Shown: positions 34,612 to 45,861 of the stretch, piece by piece | Layout of the letters: the number at the start of each line of letters is the position of its first letter | How positions within the stretch are numbered: the stretch's first letter is position 1 | DNA from: Diploptera punctata | Lineage: Eukaryota; Arthropoda; Insecta; Blattodea; Blaberidae | Assembly: GCA_030220185.1 (NCBI GenBank) | Contig: JASPKZ010007299.1 | Location: forward strand, 124,001 to 188,000 | Length of the DNA stretch: 64,000 nucleotides | Reading direction: 5' to 3' | The notes under the pieces: model-generated | What the model was told of the DNA's origin: nothing | The model's database searches: none | The model's input: only the letters and a program-made list of their open reading frames with translations | Position numbers and translations under genes: made by a program

Positions 34612-35002
34612 CATTTTTTTTTTGGCAAATGCCCCAGGTTGTCTTTCGACATTTCTGCTGGTGTTCTCTCCTGGCATGGCGTACTTGTAACCCACTTTGG
34701 GGCGCTTGGAAGGCATAGTTACGTTGCCCCGATGATATGATGGGTGATGATGATGATTACAGTGGTGCGCCAGGAGAGTCCCTAATCCTAACATTAATCT
34801 ATGATGAATATGAATGATGATGATGATTGCGATGGCCATACGATTTTGGGGAACGTTTGGGCCTTAAAGTTTTCTTGACATTTGTCTTACAGGTGAGGAA
34901 AAATCCCGATAAAAACCTCACCCAGAAAAACTGTCCCGATCGGGGATCGAACCCAGGCCAGTTGTGTGTGACAAGGCAGCACGATACCTTGAGACCACAG
35001 CC
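34612..35002 (-). mobile_element. Composite SINE (A head, B tail)
   Basis: On the minus strand the SINE-A head (GTGGTCTCAAGGTATCG, box B GGTTCGATCCCC) and body pass into the SINE-B tail (GGACTCTCCTGGCGC to CAACCTGGGGCATTTGCC). Confidence 0.8.
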
Positions 35003-35068
35003 TAATAAGACCAAAAGTTACACGTGTTTTTGACATGGACATTAAATCAATCTGATGTAAAGGCTCTA

Positions 35069-35494
35069 ACAAGAGAACGGTCAACCACTGTATACCGAAA
35101 CCTACGTTGAAATTTCTCCCAGAGGAGCATTGCGATATACCAATGCCGTGTCTAAATAAAATAACATTTTTAACTGCAAGGCACTACAATTCAGCGCCAA
35201 ATATCTCATTTAAATTATGTGGAAGTAACATAACACCTGAATCGAGATTGCATAACCTTCACTTCCTGCCGTTCGCGACGCGTCCCGCCTCATTCCACTC
35301 CGCTCTTACAGAAGCAGGGAGTCCATCTGCTCCGTAAAATTGGTTGATATTACTGGATTCTGGCTTCAATTTCTGTGCCTTATTAGTTAAAACGGCAGAT
35401 TTTTATACGGTCTTTGAAGGGCCTACATGATAACACTTCTCTGGGAGAAATTTCAAGATAGTTTTCGGCTTGCAATGGCTGAAATTTCCCTTGT
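35069..35494. mobile_element. Non-coding inverted-repeat element
   Basis: ACAAGAGAAC...CCACTG...CCGAAACCTACGTTGAAATTTCTCCCAGAGGAG at the left is mirrored by the right end (inverted TTGAAATTTCTCCCAGAGAAG), giving imperfect arms of ~75 bp. No coding capacity. Relatives: 31480-31690 and 51812-52180. Confidence 0.65.
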
Positions 35495-35589
35495 AAGAAT
35501 ATTTTAAAGAAAAATTATAAGAGCAATATATGTCTTTGTCGCGAGGAAAACATCCTGGGGAATAAGAACAAATTCTGAAATAAAATGAA

Positions 35590-35880
35590 TATTAAGTGGA
35601 GAAGATGTTGTAATTTCAATTAAGTCTCTTAGACTTGGTTAGCTTGGTCATGTTTTTTGCTTGGAAGATGAGAGAATGACAAAAACGTTTTAAACAGTGA
35701 GATTATTGGAGTTCGTCGTTGAGGAAACCTCTGAAAAGATGGCTTCAGGACGTAGAAGAAGATATTAAGAAGATAAGGATAAACAGATGACAAAAAAACA
35801 CAGGATCGATACTATTGGATGAAGATTGTGAAGGAAGCAAAGGCCCGTCAAAGGGCTGTAGCCCTGAAAATAATAGCTTC
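35590..35880 (+). pseudogene. LINE ORF2 C-terminal fragment
   Basis: Broken frames translate to LRLGWLGHVF.LEDERMTK, KRWLQDVEEDIKKI-type and YYWMKIVKEAKA pieces, the C-terminal end of a common arthropod RTE-like LINE. GGCCCGTCAAAGGGCTGTAG resembles the end at 14010-14076. Confidence 0.6.
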
Positions 35881-36162
35881 ACAATAGTACTAACAATAAT
35901 ATTGGTGATAATAAAATAATACTTTTTCGTTGAGAATTTTCCTCATCATTGCTGTATTTCTCCAACCAATCTTCATAATTAATACGAGTTTTAAAAAATA
36001 CATAAATGACTACGGACTTATAGATTATCAGTTCTCTATTCTCTGTGTCTTGATCCGTTACACCAAATGTCCTCAATGAACGTTGAATGTTATTCTTTCA
36101 CGTTGTTCGTGATATTCCTTTTCAATTTGTCTTGTATGAAAGGCCTTTGGTAGTCTTCCGTC

Positions 36163-36481
36163 CTCAACCCGTGTCCAACTCAGGATCGGGTAGAGGGATC
36201 AAATGAGATGAAGCCGCTATAATTATAGAGGTCTGTGAAATACAAGGGTGCCGGCCGAACCTCTTGACGCGGATGAATGAAGTGAAACGAAATGGATGAG
36301 ATGAGTACACAGAAATGGTGGAACGAAACTTGTGGCAGGGGAAAACGGGAGAAACCCCGAGAAAAATCTGCCCAAGCTCCGTTACGTCCAACACGAAACC
36401 TACAGGGTGTGATCGAAACTCGATCTCGGGAACCCAGCGGTGAGAGGGGAGCGTCTAACAGCTTGCGCCACGGAGCCGTCT
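36163..36481 (-). mobile_element. SINE-E copy 3
   Basis: Carries the clearest head of the family on the minus strand (GACGGCTCCGTGGCGCAAGC), box B-like GATCGAGTTTCGATCAC and the GAGTTGGACACGGG end. Confidence 0.7.
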
Positions 36482-36569
36482 AATAATGTACACAATACAA
36501 ATGAAATTAATGTATGTTTATTGAAATTTATATATTCATTTGCCGTAGCGTACTTTATTCATATTTATA

Positions 36570-36766
36570 TGTTTATTCGTTGTTAGAGAGTCAGACACTG
36601 CAAAATAATGCTCTGACCTATTCAGAAAATTAAAAAGGAGGAGCTTTCTTTATTTTGATAATCAAAATTCGATAATTATCGAGGTGAAATACGACTGTCA
36701 TTGGTTGTAAAACAAAATTAATTCATTGAAACGTGATTCCCATTTGGGGCATGAATTAAATAGTCG
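36570..36766 (+). mobile_element. MITE-1 copy D, right-end fragment
   Basis: Corresponds to the last ~200 bp of copies A-C, ending CATTTGGGGCATGAATTAAA. Confidence 0.65.
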
Positions 36767-37221
36767 CCATAAATTATGTCCTGGTCTTGCACAAGCACAT
36801 TTTTTTATTAGACTGGAAATGTAATTGCCTACCCAATGTATTTTATCGCACAACACTGCACACAAGTACATACACGTGCAAGGTGACCTTGAATTGAACA
36901 AATTCAGTGAATCGCCAATAAAAATAATAGTGAAATAGCGAGAATTGCTTTTAGTGCGAGAAAAACATTTTAGCAACGTTCGAAGAAAGAGAACATAATA
37001 AACTTCCTATACTTAACATTACAGATGGTTATATTGAAATTAATTGTTTTAATTATTTAAATTGTTCAACTGAAATATTCGCGATACAATTTTTAAACAA
37101 ATCTAACTTGATATTTGTTAGGACTATATCTCTCATTTGAGAGAAGAGTTTCATAACTAAAAAATGCCGATTTTGAGATATCGGCACTACACGAAAGACA
37201 AAAATCAGTTTTATATTATAG
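36767..37221. other. No feature seen
   Basis: A+T-rich; the minus-strand frames here show no domain. Confidence 0.3.
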
Positions 37222-37232
37222 AATAACGACAT

Positions 37233-37572
37233 CCATCCATCCATCCATCCATCCATCCATAGTAATTCTGCCCGAGGGCAGGTCTTTCACTGCAATCATA
37301 GCATTTCCATGCTCTGCTTTGCAGCTTTACTAGGGAATTGTATGTGTGGTAGCTTATCGTTGCTTTCCACGCCGGTGAAGGATGATGATGATAATAAGGA
37401 TGATGACCGGATAACTTCCGGGGACCGTTGGACCCTAAGCTTCCTGACATTTGTTTTACAGGTGAGGAAAAACCCGAACAAAACCTCACCCAGGAGCCTG
37501 CTCCGACCGGGAATCGAACCCGGGCCCGCTACGTGACAGGCAGCACGCTTCCTCTAGACTACAGCGGTGGAC
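37233..37572 (-). mobile_element. SINE-A with expanded (CCAT)n end and 11-bp target duplication
   Basis: Starts at the left with a CCAT run (the element's GGAT tail in reverse) and ends with CCACCGCTGTAGTCTAGAGG as head. AATAACGACAT flanks it at 37222-37232 and 37573-37583. Confidence 0.9.
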
Positions 37573-37583
37573 AATAACGACAT

Positions 37584-38600
37584 AAGGGATTGTATACAAT
37601 GAGTTGGTATAGTAATTTGATATTTATGACAAATAGTGGCAATGTTCTATTAATTTCAAACCTATTAATGCATCTTCTGAAAAACTATGTTTTATCACTT
37701 ACGTCACTGTTCTCGCAAATGAGTGATATGTTTGTGGAGTATGTATATTACTTCCCGGAATATTACATGAAGCCTGATATACCAGTACATGCTCTTGAAG
37801 TTCAAAAGAAGTGTAAATGTAACCGTAGTGACGCAATGACCTCTCCGTCTTTTGCGCTCCAAAACACAGACACGTGCGATATTCACAACACATATGGGAG
37901 AAGTTGGCCACATTTGTTTGTTTTCAAATCGATATATTTTTAGCGATATGAATCATACGGTGTCATGAAAATTTCTAATTTTACACAAGTGGTTCATTTT
38001 GAACGTATATTAAGATATGTATTTTTGTATCGGTTGTTGAATATGTAGCATATATCTTCTTAATACATACGTCTTGATGGAAACAATAGCACGGTAAATA
38101 TTAATTTATAGTATATTACAATGCGATATTGGGAAGTAGTTTTTACAGAAGAGAGGATTTTAATTTCCGAGATTCTGTAAAACACTTCACAAACGTGCGC
38201 TGTACATTATTTTTTGCACGATAGTGTTTTCAAAATAATAAATAATAGTAAAATAATAACATCTGTGTTGGAAATATTTGCGTTCATTATAAACAACTGA
38301 CTAACATTAACCAATGTTTATACGGTAAATGCCGAAAATAATTTAGTTAACTCTACAGCAGGCAGTGATACCAATCAGTCATAATGTGGAGCCAAGTACG
38401 TATTTATTGTTATATATTGTTTGAAATAAATTTCAGTTGATTTAAAATACAGTGATTTGTTCCGTATAATGTACATTAACACTACCTTTTGGATATATAT
38501 TTGTATATACTTTGTACGTAGTATACATAAAGGGCAATGTTTTTACTTCCCGCATGAGGTAGGTAAATTGTAATATTACAGTATAGTTATTTAGTTATAT
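37584..38600. other. Non-coding stretch, nothing recognised
   Basis: A 117-codon plus frame (37590-37943) and minus frames overlapping it show no family resemblance. I would not call a gene. TATAGTTAT repeats occur near the right edge. Confidence 0.35.
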
Positions 38601-38606
38601 ATAGTT

Positions 38607-39848
38607 ATGTATAAGAAAGGAGACAAGAGAAAAATGGACAACTATAGGGGAATCAGTTTGTTAAACACATGCTACAAAATTTATGCAGACATTTTAAATG
38701 GAAAATTGAAAAGTTTCAGTGAAAAATTCCTTATGGAATGTCAAAATGGATTTAGGAAAGGACGATCTTGTATTGATTCAGCATTTTCTGTTAAACTATT
38801 GCTTGAAAAAAGAAGAGAATTCAACTTAGAAACACATTTTGCTTTCATAGATTTTGAAAAAGCATTCGACACAGTCAAGAGATCAAAACTCTTAAATATA
38901 TTGGAAGACAGAAATATACCAAATTTACTTCGGCAGAACATACAAAATATTTACAAAGACAACACCATAAAGATTAAATTAAATAACAGATTTTCTGAAG
39001 AAGGAATTATAAATCGTGGTGTGAGACAAGGCTGCCCCCTATCCCCAACACTCTTTGCAATTTATATCAATGAAGTAATATGTTGCTGGAACAAAACATA
39101 TAAATTTGGAATAAGAATATCAGAAAATAGAAAATTAAACACCCTATTGTTTGCAGATGACCAAATAATAATAGCAAATTCCGAAGATAATCTACAGAAA
39201 GGTCTGTATGAACTTAACAAAATTACAGAAGAATATGGATTAAAGATATCTACAGAAAAAAACAAAAATTATGGCATTTCAAGGTGTAGATCCTGTCAGA
39301 AGTAAAATTGTACTGGACAATAAAATTTTGGAGCAGGTGAATAATTTTACATATCTAGGATGCAATATCTCATATGAAGAAGAAAAGGATGTAAATGCAA
39401 AAATATCTAAATTTTTAAGAATTTTAGGGTTAATAAATTCTATCTTCAAGCCACAGTTAGTCCAAAAGCATTCAAGACTGAAAGTGTATAAAACACTGGC
39501 TCTTCCAACTCTTTTGTATGGTAGCGAAGTATGGACGTTGAAACAGAAGGATATACAGAGACTTAGATCTGCTGAAATGAGATATCTTCGGAGGACTGCA
39601 GGATACACACTACTAGATCACAAAAAAATGAAGACATCTTAGAAGAATTACACATGGAATCTTTAGAAAACAAAATTTCTGATTATAAGTCAAGATGGAT
39701 ACAACATGTTCATCGAATGGAAGATCACAGAATACCCAAACTAATGTTAAGATATCAACCCGCAGGAAGAAGAAGACCAGGACGTCCACTCAAAAGACTT
39801 CTGGATGGTGTTTCTCTTGAGGCCGAAACAGGTCAACAAATGGCCTAA
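38607..39848 (+). pseudogene. Reverse transcriptase and C-terminal domain of the 38.6-kb LINE
   Basis: Frame 38607-39305 carries DNYRGISLLNTCYKIYADIL, AFIDFEKAFDTV (first Asp, residue 82), RGVRQGCPLSPTLFAIYINE and LLFADDQIIIA (FADD, residues 182-185, an accepted variant of YADD). A shift at about 39275 leads to 39271-39642 (FTYLGCNISYEEEKDVNAKISKF, YKTLALPTLLYGSEVW) and another near 39640 leads to 39654-39848 (WIQHVHRMEDHRIPKLMLRYQP, GRPLKRL). The first methionine comes from the target duplication, not from the element. The endonuclease is absent. Related C-termini: 28289-28810. Confidence 0.85.
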
Positions 39849-39878
39849 ATTCGTGAATGTACTATGATGATGATGATG
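38613..39878 (+). mobile_element. 5'-truncated RTE-like LINE with (GAT)n tail and 12-bp target duplication
   Basis: ATAGTTATGTAT lies at 38601-38612 and 39879-39890, bracketing a LINE fragment that starts in the middle of the reverse transcriptase and ends with GATGATGATGAT. The duplication and the truncation are the classic result of target-primed reverse transcription. Confidence 0.9.
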
Positions 39879-40032
39879 ATAGTTATGTATAGTTATGTAT
39901 ATACAGTTATGTATAGTTATTTAGTTTATAGGTTGGCAATCCCGAAATTTAGGAAATTGGAATTTCAATCATGGTGTCAATTGCTGTAAGTACGACAGAA
40001 CGCACTATCGTGCAAAAAAAATAATTTTAAAT

Positions 40033-40410
40033 TCTACCGTTCGGGTCTCGAGATAGCGTTGTCTTGTCAAGCAGCGGGCCCGAGTTCGATCCTCGCTCGG
40101 GCCAAGTTTCCTGGTTGCAGTTTTATTTGTGGGGTTTTTCCTTACATTTAAAACAGAGGTCAGGAAACTTTAAGGCCCGCTAACATCATTTGACTATCAC
40201 TATCATATTCACCTCATTATATTAAGTTTAGTTTAAGGCCTCTCCTGGCGCATCATTACTACCATCATCATCATCATCTATTATATCATTAAGGCAGCGT
40301 AACACCGCCTTCCAGACGCCCCAACTTCAAAAGTTGGTTCAAGTACACCATGCCAGGAGATAATACCAGAAATGTAATGACAACCTAGTCGCACTGCTTA
40401 AGATAAATAC
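40033..40410 (+). mobile_element. Composite SINE (A head, B tail)
   Basis: GGGTCTCGAGATAGCG and box B-like GAGTTCGATCC form the A head; after AACTTTAAGGCCC the B tail follows (GGCCTCTCCTGGCGCATC, GACGCCCCAACTTCA, CCAGGAGATAATACCAGAAA). Confidence 0.8.
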
Positions 40411-41104
40411 ATAAAAACATTACATGTATCAATAATATTTTACGAGCTCGTTTCCTACAACGCTTCGACCATATCAACTCATTCGTAAAAACTCCATTTA
40501 AATCTTCATAATGTGTATACAATAGACCTAACTGAGAAGAGCATTTTCAAATGCCTCGTCCCGTTTTCATAAATTTGTGGAAAGTAATTTCAGGTCTTTA
40601 ATTTGTCATTAAAAAGAGTCAGGTTGATTACAATAGCAAGTTTGTAGCGATTTAAAGGGAGATCTGAACCAAATGGTGAAATTTGTATCTTGAGTAACCT
40701 AGGAAGAATGCAGACACATAAAAGTCAGTTGGGAACAAGGTGGTAGACAAGGCGTTTTGAAAATAAGCTCCCCAATTGTTTTTCTTTATTTCTTAGTGCA
40801 GTAAAGAGGAGAAAGTTCATTACTTCGTTTTTAGTGAAAATATTTTTGTTGAATAAAAAATAAATAGTTTTAAAAGGAATACTTGAAATAACTTTGAAAT
40901 CGTAAATGTTAAATTATCCTAACATAGGTCCTATACATATGGATACGTTGAGATAAATATTGGAGATTAATTAAATATTACAAATTAAATATTTGTAGAG
41001 TTTACTAGAAAAATATGACCTCAGTTAAATGTTTCGTGAAAAACAATTAAAAAATAAAGATTTTTGTGTTAACAAAATTGTATCAACATTCACTTTTTAA
41101 TTGA
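40411..41104. other. No feature seen
   Basis: A+T-rich spacer. Confidence 0.3.
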
Positions 41105-41410
41105 TCAGCCTCATCGACTCGTGGTCAGCGATTACGACTGTAATTCATGAGGTCCCGGATTCGGTTCCGGTCATATCATAGGATTTTTTCCTTAAAGGCA
41201 ATTATTCATGTGGTCTGGAACTGGGTTAAGTTTAGGTTAAGGACTTTCCTGGCGCTTCATTGTCATTTATCTCCCATCACATCATCGGGGTAACGTAACT
41301 CCGCTTTCCAGGTGCCCCAACCTAAGTAGTGGATAACAATTCCGCCAATGCCAGGGAAGAAAGCCAAAAATGTCATAAAAGAGAACTTGGTAGCACTAGA
41401 CAAAAAATAA
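41105..41410 (+). mobile_element. SINE-B copy
   Basis: Degenerate head TCAGCCTCATCGACTCGTGG, box B-like GATTCGGTTCC, then GGCGCTTCATTGTCATTTAT and CATCACATCATCGGGGTAAC. Confidence 0.75.
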
Positions 41411-42307
41411 TATGTCGTTCTTTACCATATTTAATATTCTGCCTGGGGGCTAAAAGGTAGGTGGTTTCGAGTGTGTGTAACTAGTCAGTTATGCACTAAA
41501 AGCTCGAGAAATGTCTATATTCCTACCATCTATACTGTATATTCATCTCCGGATTACGCTTCATGTGTAACATATGCAAGGATAAATAAGCAGGTTCCCG
41601 GTGCTTAAATTATTACCTGTCTACTAAGGGAAAACATCAGACCTGTTTGAAGACTTAGGTGGCAGCCTCGAATCGGAATCGTTAGTCTCTTAATTGAAGG
41701 CTGGAATGAAAGGTGGGACGAAATAATTACTGTCTTATTTTGATAAAATTGAATTTAATTATTGTTCGAAAGTTTCAAAATCGAATTAATCTTTCAAATA
41801 ATACTATGAGATTCAAAGAACAACAGTTGAACATAGCTATCAAATACAGGAGGATCTGAAAATGATACGTGGAATAGCCTTTATGTATACAGACGTAGAG
41901 CACTTACAATTATGCTGGAAGGGAGGCGAGAGTTAAGAAGTCCAAAAATAAGTTGAAGGACTGTGTCTATCAGGATGATAGGAAAATTTAAGAAATAAAT
42001 TTGATGATATTGGATATGCATATGTTCACGTGGATGGAGCTTATGAAATAGTGGGCAGTTCTACCACCAATGATGATGATAATATTCTGTATTATGCTAC
42101 TGTTTTCGAATTTTTATAATAAATATAGCTACAATTAAGAATTTAAGAGACAGAGATGAAGTCGTATTTCCATCGATCACTCTTATATTTCCTTTTAATT
42201 CCGATGTTAGCAGGTTTTGACGGATGGGAAACTACTAGTATTAACATAAAAAATGTATTTTTGTTCTGGTAAATTCATGCCGTGTTCTTGAAATTGAGAT
42301 AAATTTG
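41411..42307. other. Mostly unrecognised; possible LINE 3' remnant at 41850-42090
   Basis: Around 41890-41970 translated pieces (LEGRRELRSPKISWRT) and a GATGATGAT end near 42070 hint at a very decayed LINE 3' end. Too weak for a firm call. Confidence 0.25.
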
Positions 42308-42775
42308 AAGCAATTGAGTAGTATTAGACGGGAAACCACGAGGTTACTAAAGAGTAAAAGGAGGTAACATCTGAGTGAGAAGATTAATGATCTTGAAATT
42401 AATGCAAAAAATAGGAAAATTAGAGAAATATGTAATGGGATTAGGATAGAGAAGAAAGGGTTTCAGGCTAGAACAAACATAATTAGGAATCATTGCAGAT
42501 TCCAGGAGTATATTAAATAGATGGAAAAGTTACTTTAATCAGCTATTAAATGTAAATACAGAACAGGATATTGAAGAGGATAATTTACAGACAGCAGAAA
42601 AGCTAATCGCAGAACCAAGTGCATTAGAGGTTGAAATGGCGATAGAAAAATTGAAACTGTATAAAGCATCAGGTTCTGATGAGATCCCAGCAGAACTGAT
42701 AAAATCAGGGGGAAAAAAATTGTGTCCGCGCGGCCATGAACCTACGGGTTCGATAGTGCCAATGAGTTAGTTAGT
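42308..42775 (+). mobile_element. RTE-like LINE fragment with large internal deletion
   Basis: 42308-42720 matches the linker before the reverse transcriptase (compare 44390-44810), then at about 42721 jumps directly to the last 50 bp of the element (GTCCGCGCGGCCATGAACCT, GATAGTGCCAATGAG). About 1.8-1.9 kb of expected sequence is missing. Confidence 0.8.
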
Positions 42776-42839
42776 TCTTGAAATATAATATTATGTAAGA
42801 AATAGATATATTATTCAAGATTAAAATATAAAATTATGG

Positions 42840-43740
42840 AATATTCACCTGAAAGGTCCGTCTCCTCAACTTAATTAATTATTAACTGTAACGCTTTCGG
42901 GACTTGTCCCATCATCGGCAGGATTCAAAACTGGTGTTTCACTGAAGATCTGGTAGAGGAGGTTACATGTATTGGGTTCGTTTTCGTTTATCAGATTGTC
43001 GTTGTTGTGAGCTGTTTTCATGATTTCCATCTCTTCGAGTACGTTTATCTTCGCTGGATTATTTGCTCTGTGCATTACTGTTAGGGTGTTTTCAATAGTT
43101 AACATGCGATATCCTTCATGGATAACGTGTTTTGCCTAGCTTGATTTTCCTTCTGCGTGAATAAAGTCTCGAAAATGTTCTTTAAATCTGATGTTAAAAC
43201 TTCTGTTTGTTCTTCCTATAAAAAATGTGTTGCAGTCCTTACATGTCAATTTATATACTCCTTTGCTGTTGAAAATAGTATTTTCTTCAATGTTATTGTT
43301 TATTATGTTGTTTAATTTGTTATTAGTTCTGTGTGCTATTATTACGTTTTTATCGGCTTTCTTTAGTGTATTGGCTAATTTTGTCGTTTCTTTTCTTGTA
43401 TATGTGTTATCCATGTTTTCTTGTTGTTATCATATTCTTTTTCTAGTTTAGTTATGTAGGTTATATTGTTCTTTCTTGTTTTGTTTATTTACGAGTTTAT
43501 CTATAATTTCTTCATTATAGCCATTGTTTTTGCCATATATTTAATGTAGTTGAGTTCTTGAATATAATTGTTTTTGCTTAATGGAAGTTTTAACATTATA
43601 TTGATTAAGCTGTTAAATGTGCTTATTTGTTGAAAAGGGTGTGTAGATGTTTTGTTTATGGCCAGAGCATTGTTTGTAGGTTTCCGGTAGATGCCGATTT
43701 CTAGTTTATTGTTGTGTAGATTTTTGGTTATAGACAAATC
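42840..43740 (-). pseudogene. Penelope-like element fragment with GIY-YIG endonuclease
   Basis: Minus frames in order: 43501-43737 (LEIGIYRKPTNNALAINKTSTHPFQQ..., the end of the Penelope-type reverse transcriptase), 43136-43414 (GVYKLTC at residues 52-58, CKDC, FFIGRTNRSFNIRFKEH) and 42875-43105 (C-terminal tail). GVY and FIG are the GIY and YIG motifs; the Arg in the RFKEH block is the expected catalytic residue, and the CxxC pair is typical of this group. Two frameshifts separate the frames and the catalytic YADD part of the reverse transcriptase is missing. The tail frame ends in a hammerhead-like segment (42886-42925). Confidence 0.85.
42886..42925 (-). ncRNA. Candidate hammerhead-ribozyme-like motif of Penelope-like element
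   Basis: On the minus strand: CCGATGA, T, GGGAC, AA, GTCCC, GAAA, GCG. A perfect 5-bp stem II is flanked by the conserved GATGA and GAAA, with C in place of the U in CUGANGA. Penelope-like elements are known to carry hammerhead motifs near their ends; activity here is doubtful. Confidence 0.4.
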
Positions 43741-44061
43741 TAGGTAATTTATACTATTATTAACTTATATTTCTTCGGTGAAAGTGATAAATTATTGTAA
43801 ATATTTCATTTTCGATATACGTTTATATGATTTAATCACTTCAAACAATCTGTGAGGATAGGAATAATATAATAATCTGCCGTTTAAAGTCAGCCTAGCC
43901 AAAACAGTCTTATAGAAAACCCTACAACTTCCACAATGTTATATCTATGGTGTAGAATCTTTTGAATTACTGGAGAAAAATATCGTGAGTTTCTAAGTTC
44001 ATTTTTCCATCAAAATCCTTAATTATTAATTATGTTTCAATTCCAAGAAATTATGCAAAGT
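43741..44061. other. No feature seen
   Basis: A+T-rich spacer between the Penelope-like fragment and the RTE copy. Confidence 0.3.
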
Positions 44062-44105
44062 GAACAAACGCTAAAGATGATTCTGTAAAATATGAATTAA
44101 AAAAC

Positions 44106-45578
44106 TTGAAAAATGATGAAATGCGGCAAGAATACCAAATCAAAATTGCTAATAGATTTGAAGTACTGGAATCTTCAGATGACAATGTGGCAAACGAAGA
44201 AGAAACTGATATAAATAAAGAATGGGAGGCTATAAGAGATACTATTAAATTGTCAGCATCAGAAAGCATTGGTTGTTTAAAAAAGAGGCAAAACAAGAAA
44301 TGGTTTGATGAGGAATGTGCCGACATTGTAAAGAAAAGAAAGCTAGCAAAAATGAAATGGTTACACGAGCCAAATGAGGTAAATTTAGAGAGCAATTGGG
44401 TAGTGTTAGACGGGAAACCACCAAGTTACTAAAGAGTAAAAAGAGGGAATATTTGAGAGAGAAGATTAATGATCTTGAAATGAATGCAAAAAATAGGAAC
44501 ATTAGAGAATTATATCAGGGAATTAGGATAGAGAAGAAAGGGTTTCAGGCTAGAACAAACATAATTCGGAATGAAAATGCGGATATGATTGCAGATTCCA
44601 AGAGTATATTAAATAGATGGAAAAGTTATTTTAATCAGCTATTAAATGTACATACAGAACAGGACATTGAGGAGAATAACTTACAGACAGCAGAAATGCT
44701 AGTCGCAGAGCCAAGTGCATTAGAGGTTGAAATGGCAATTGAAAAATTGAAGATGTATAAAGCATCAGGTTCAGATGAGATCCCAGCAGAACTGCTAAAA
44801 TCAGGGGGAGAAAAATTGATGGACAAGATACGCTGGTTGCTTAGTATGATTTGGGAAAAAGAAGCTCTTCCAGATGAATGGAAGGAATCAATTATCGTAC
44901 CAATTTATAAGAAAGGAGATAAAACTGATTGCAACAACTATAGGGGCATCTCATTACTTTCAACTTCGTACAAAATTCTAACAAATATATTAGTAAGCAG
45001 ACTTACTCCCTATATTGATGATATTCTAGGAGATCATCAATGTGCATTTAGAAGAAACAGGTCTACAACATATCAGATTTTTAGTATAAGACAGATTTTA
45101 GAAAAGAAATGGGAATATAATGGTACTGTACATCAACTATATGTAGACTTCAAAAAAGCATATGATTCAATTAAGAGGGAGAAGTAAGTTATATAGTATC
45201 CTGCTGGAGTTTGGAATTCCTAAAAAGTTAGTTAGACTTATACGAATGTGTCTAAATGGCTCAACGAGTAGGGTGCGTGTAGGCAAACAGTTTTCAGACA
45301 CTTTTGAAATCCAGAATGGGTTAAAGCAAGGAGATGCACTATCTCCTCTACTATTTAATTTTGTACTAGAGCATGCCATTAAATCTTTGGAGAATGAGGA
45401 AGGCTTACAACTGAATGGTATTAATAAGCTGTTAGTTTATGCTGATGATGTAGTACTACTGGCTGATAGCGAGGAGATACTGAAGGCCAACACGCACACA
45501 CTATTGAGTAACACTAAGAAATTAGGACTGGAAGTAAATATCAGTAAAACTAAATATATGGTCACACGTAGAAATACA
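44106..45578 (+). pseudogene. RTE-like reverse transcriptase, N-terminal part of split copy
   Basis: Frame 44106-44432 holds the linker after the endonuclease (LSASESIGCLKKRQNKKWFDEECADIVKKR). A shift near 44400 leads to 44396-45187 with EKLKMYKASGSDEIPAELL, WKESIIVPIYKKGDKTDCNN, YRGISLLSTSYKILTNIL and LYVDFKKAYDSIKREK (first catalytic Asp). A 4-bp insertion (TAAG after GAGAAG, 45186) introduces a stop, and 45162-45611 continues with GLKQGDALSPLLFNFVLEHA and LLVYADDVVLLAD. The protein would copy element RNA into the chromosome. The endonuclease is missing and the transposon interrupts it at 45582. Confidence 0.9.
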
Positions 45579-45861
45579 TTACACTGGGGAACAGTGATTT
45601 TGGTGCCTTAATGTTTTCACCTATTTATGGGTATATTTGGGTCACTGATTCCAAAGATGATTTCAGTTTCGTCCTATCAGCTCTAGTTTTTGAGATAGAG
45701 TTTATTCAAATTATATACCAGTTCAAAAATACTGGTCCACATATACAACTATATTACTCGCATACAATTAAATACAAAAGAACAAATACTTTCTTTTTCA
45801 TGAAACAACTGTATCTATATAACTACCATAATTTATTTACACATTAGTCTCGTTAGAATCA

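Noticed and set aside
37590..37943. 117-codon plus frame as a host gene
   Set aside because: No domain, signal or splice context; similar long frames on the opposite strand of the same stretch.
43136..43414. Host GIY-YIG nuclease gene
   Set aside because: The surrounding frames are Penelope-type reverse transcriptase end and tail, with frameshifts; it is a retroelement fragment.
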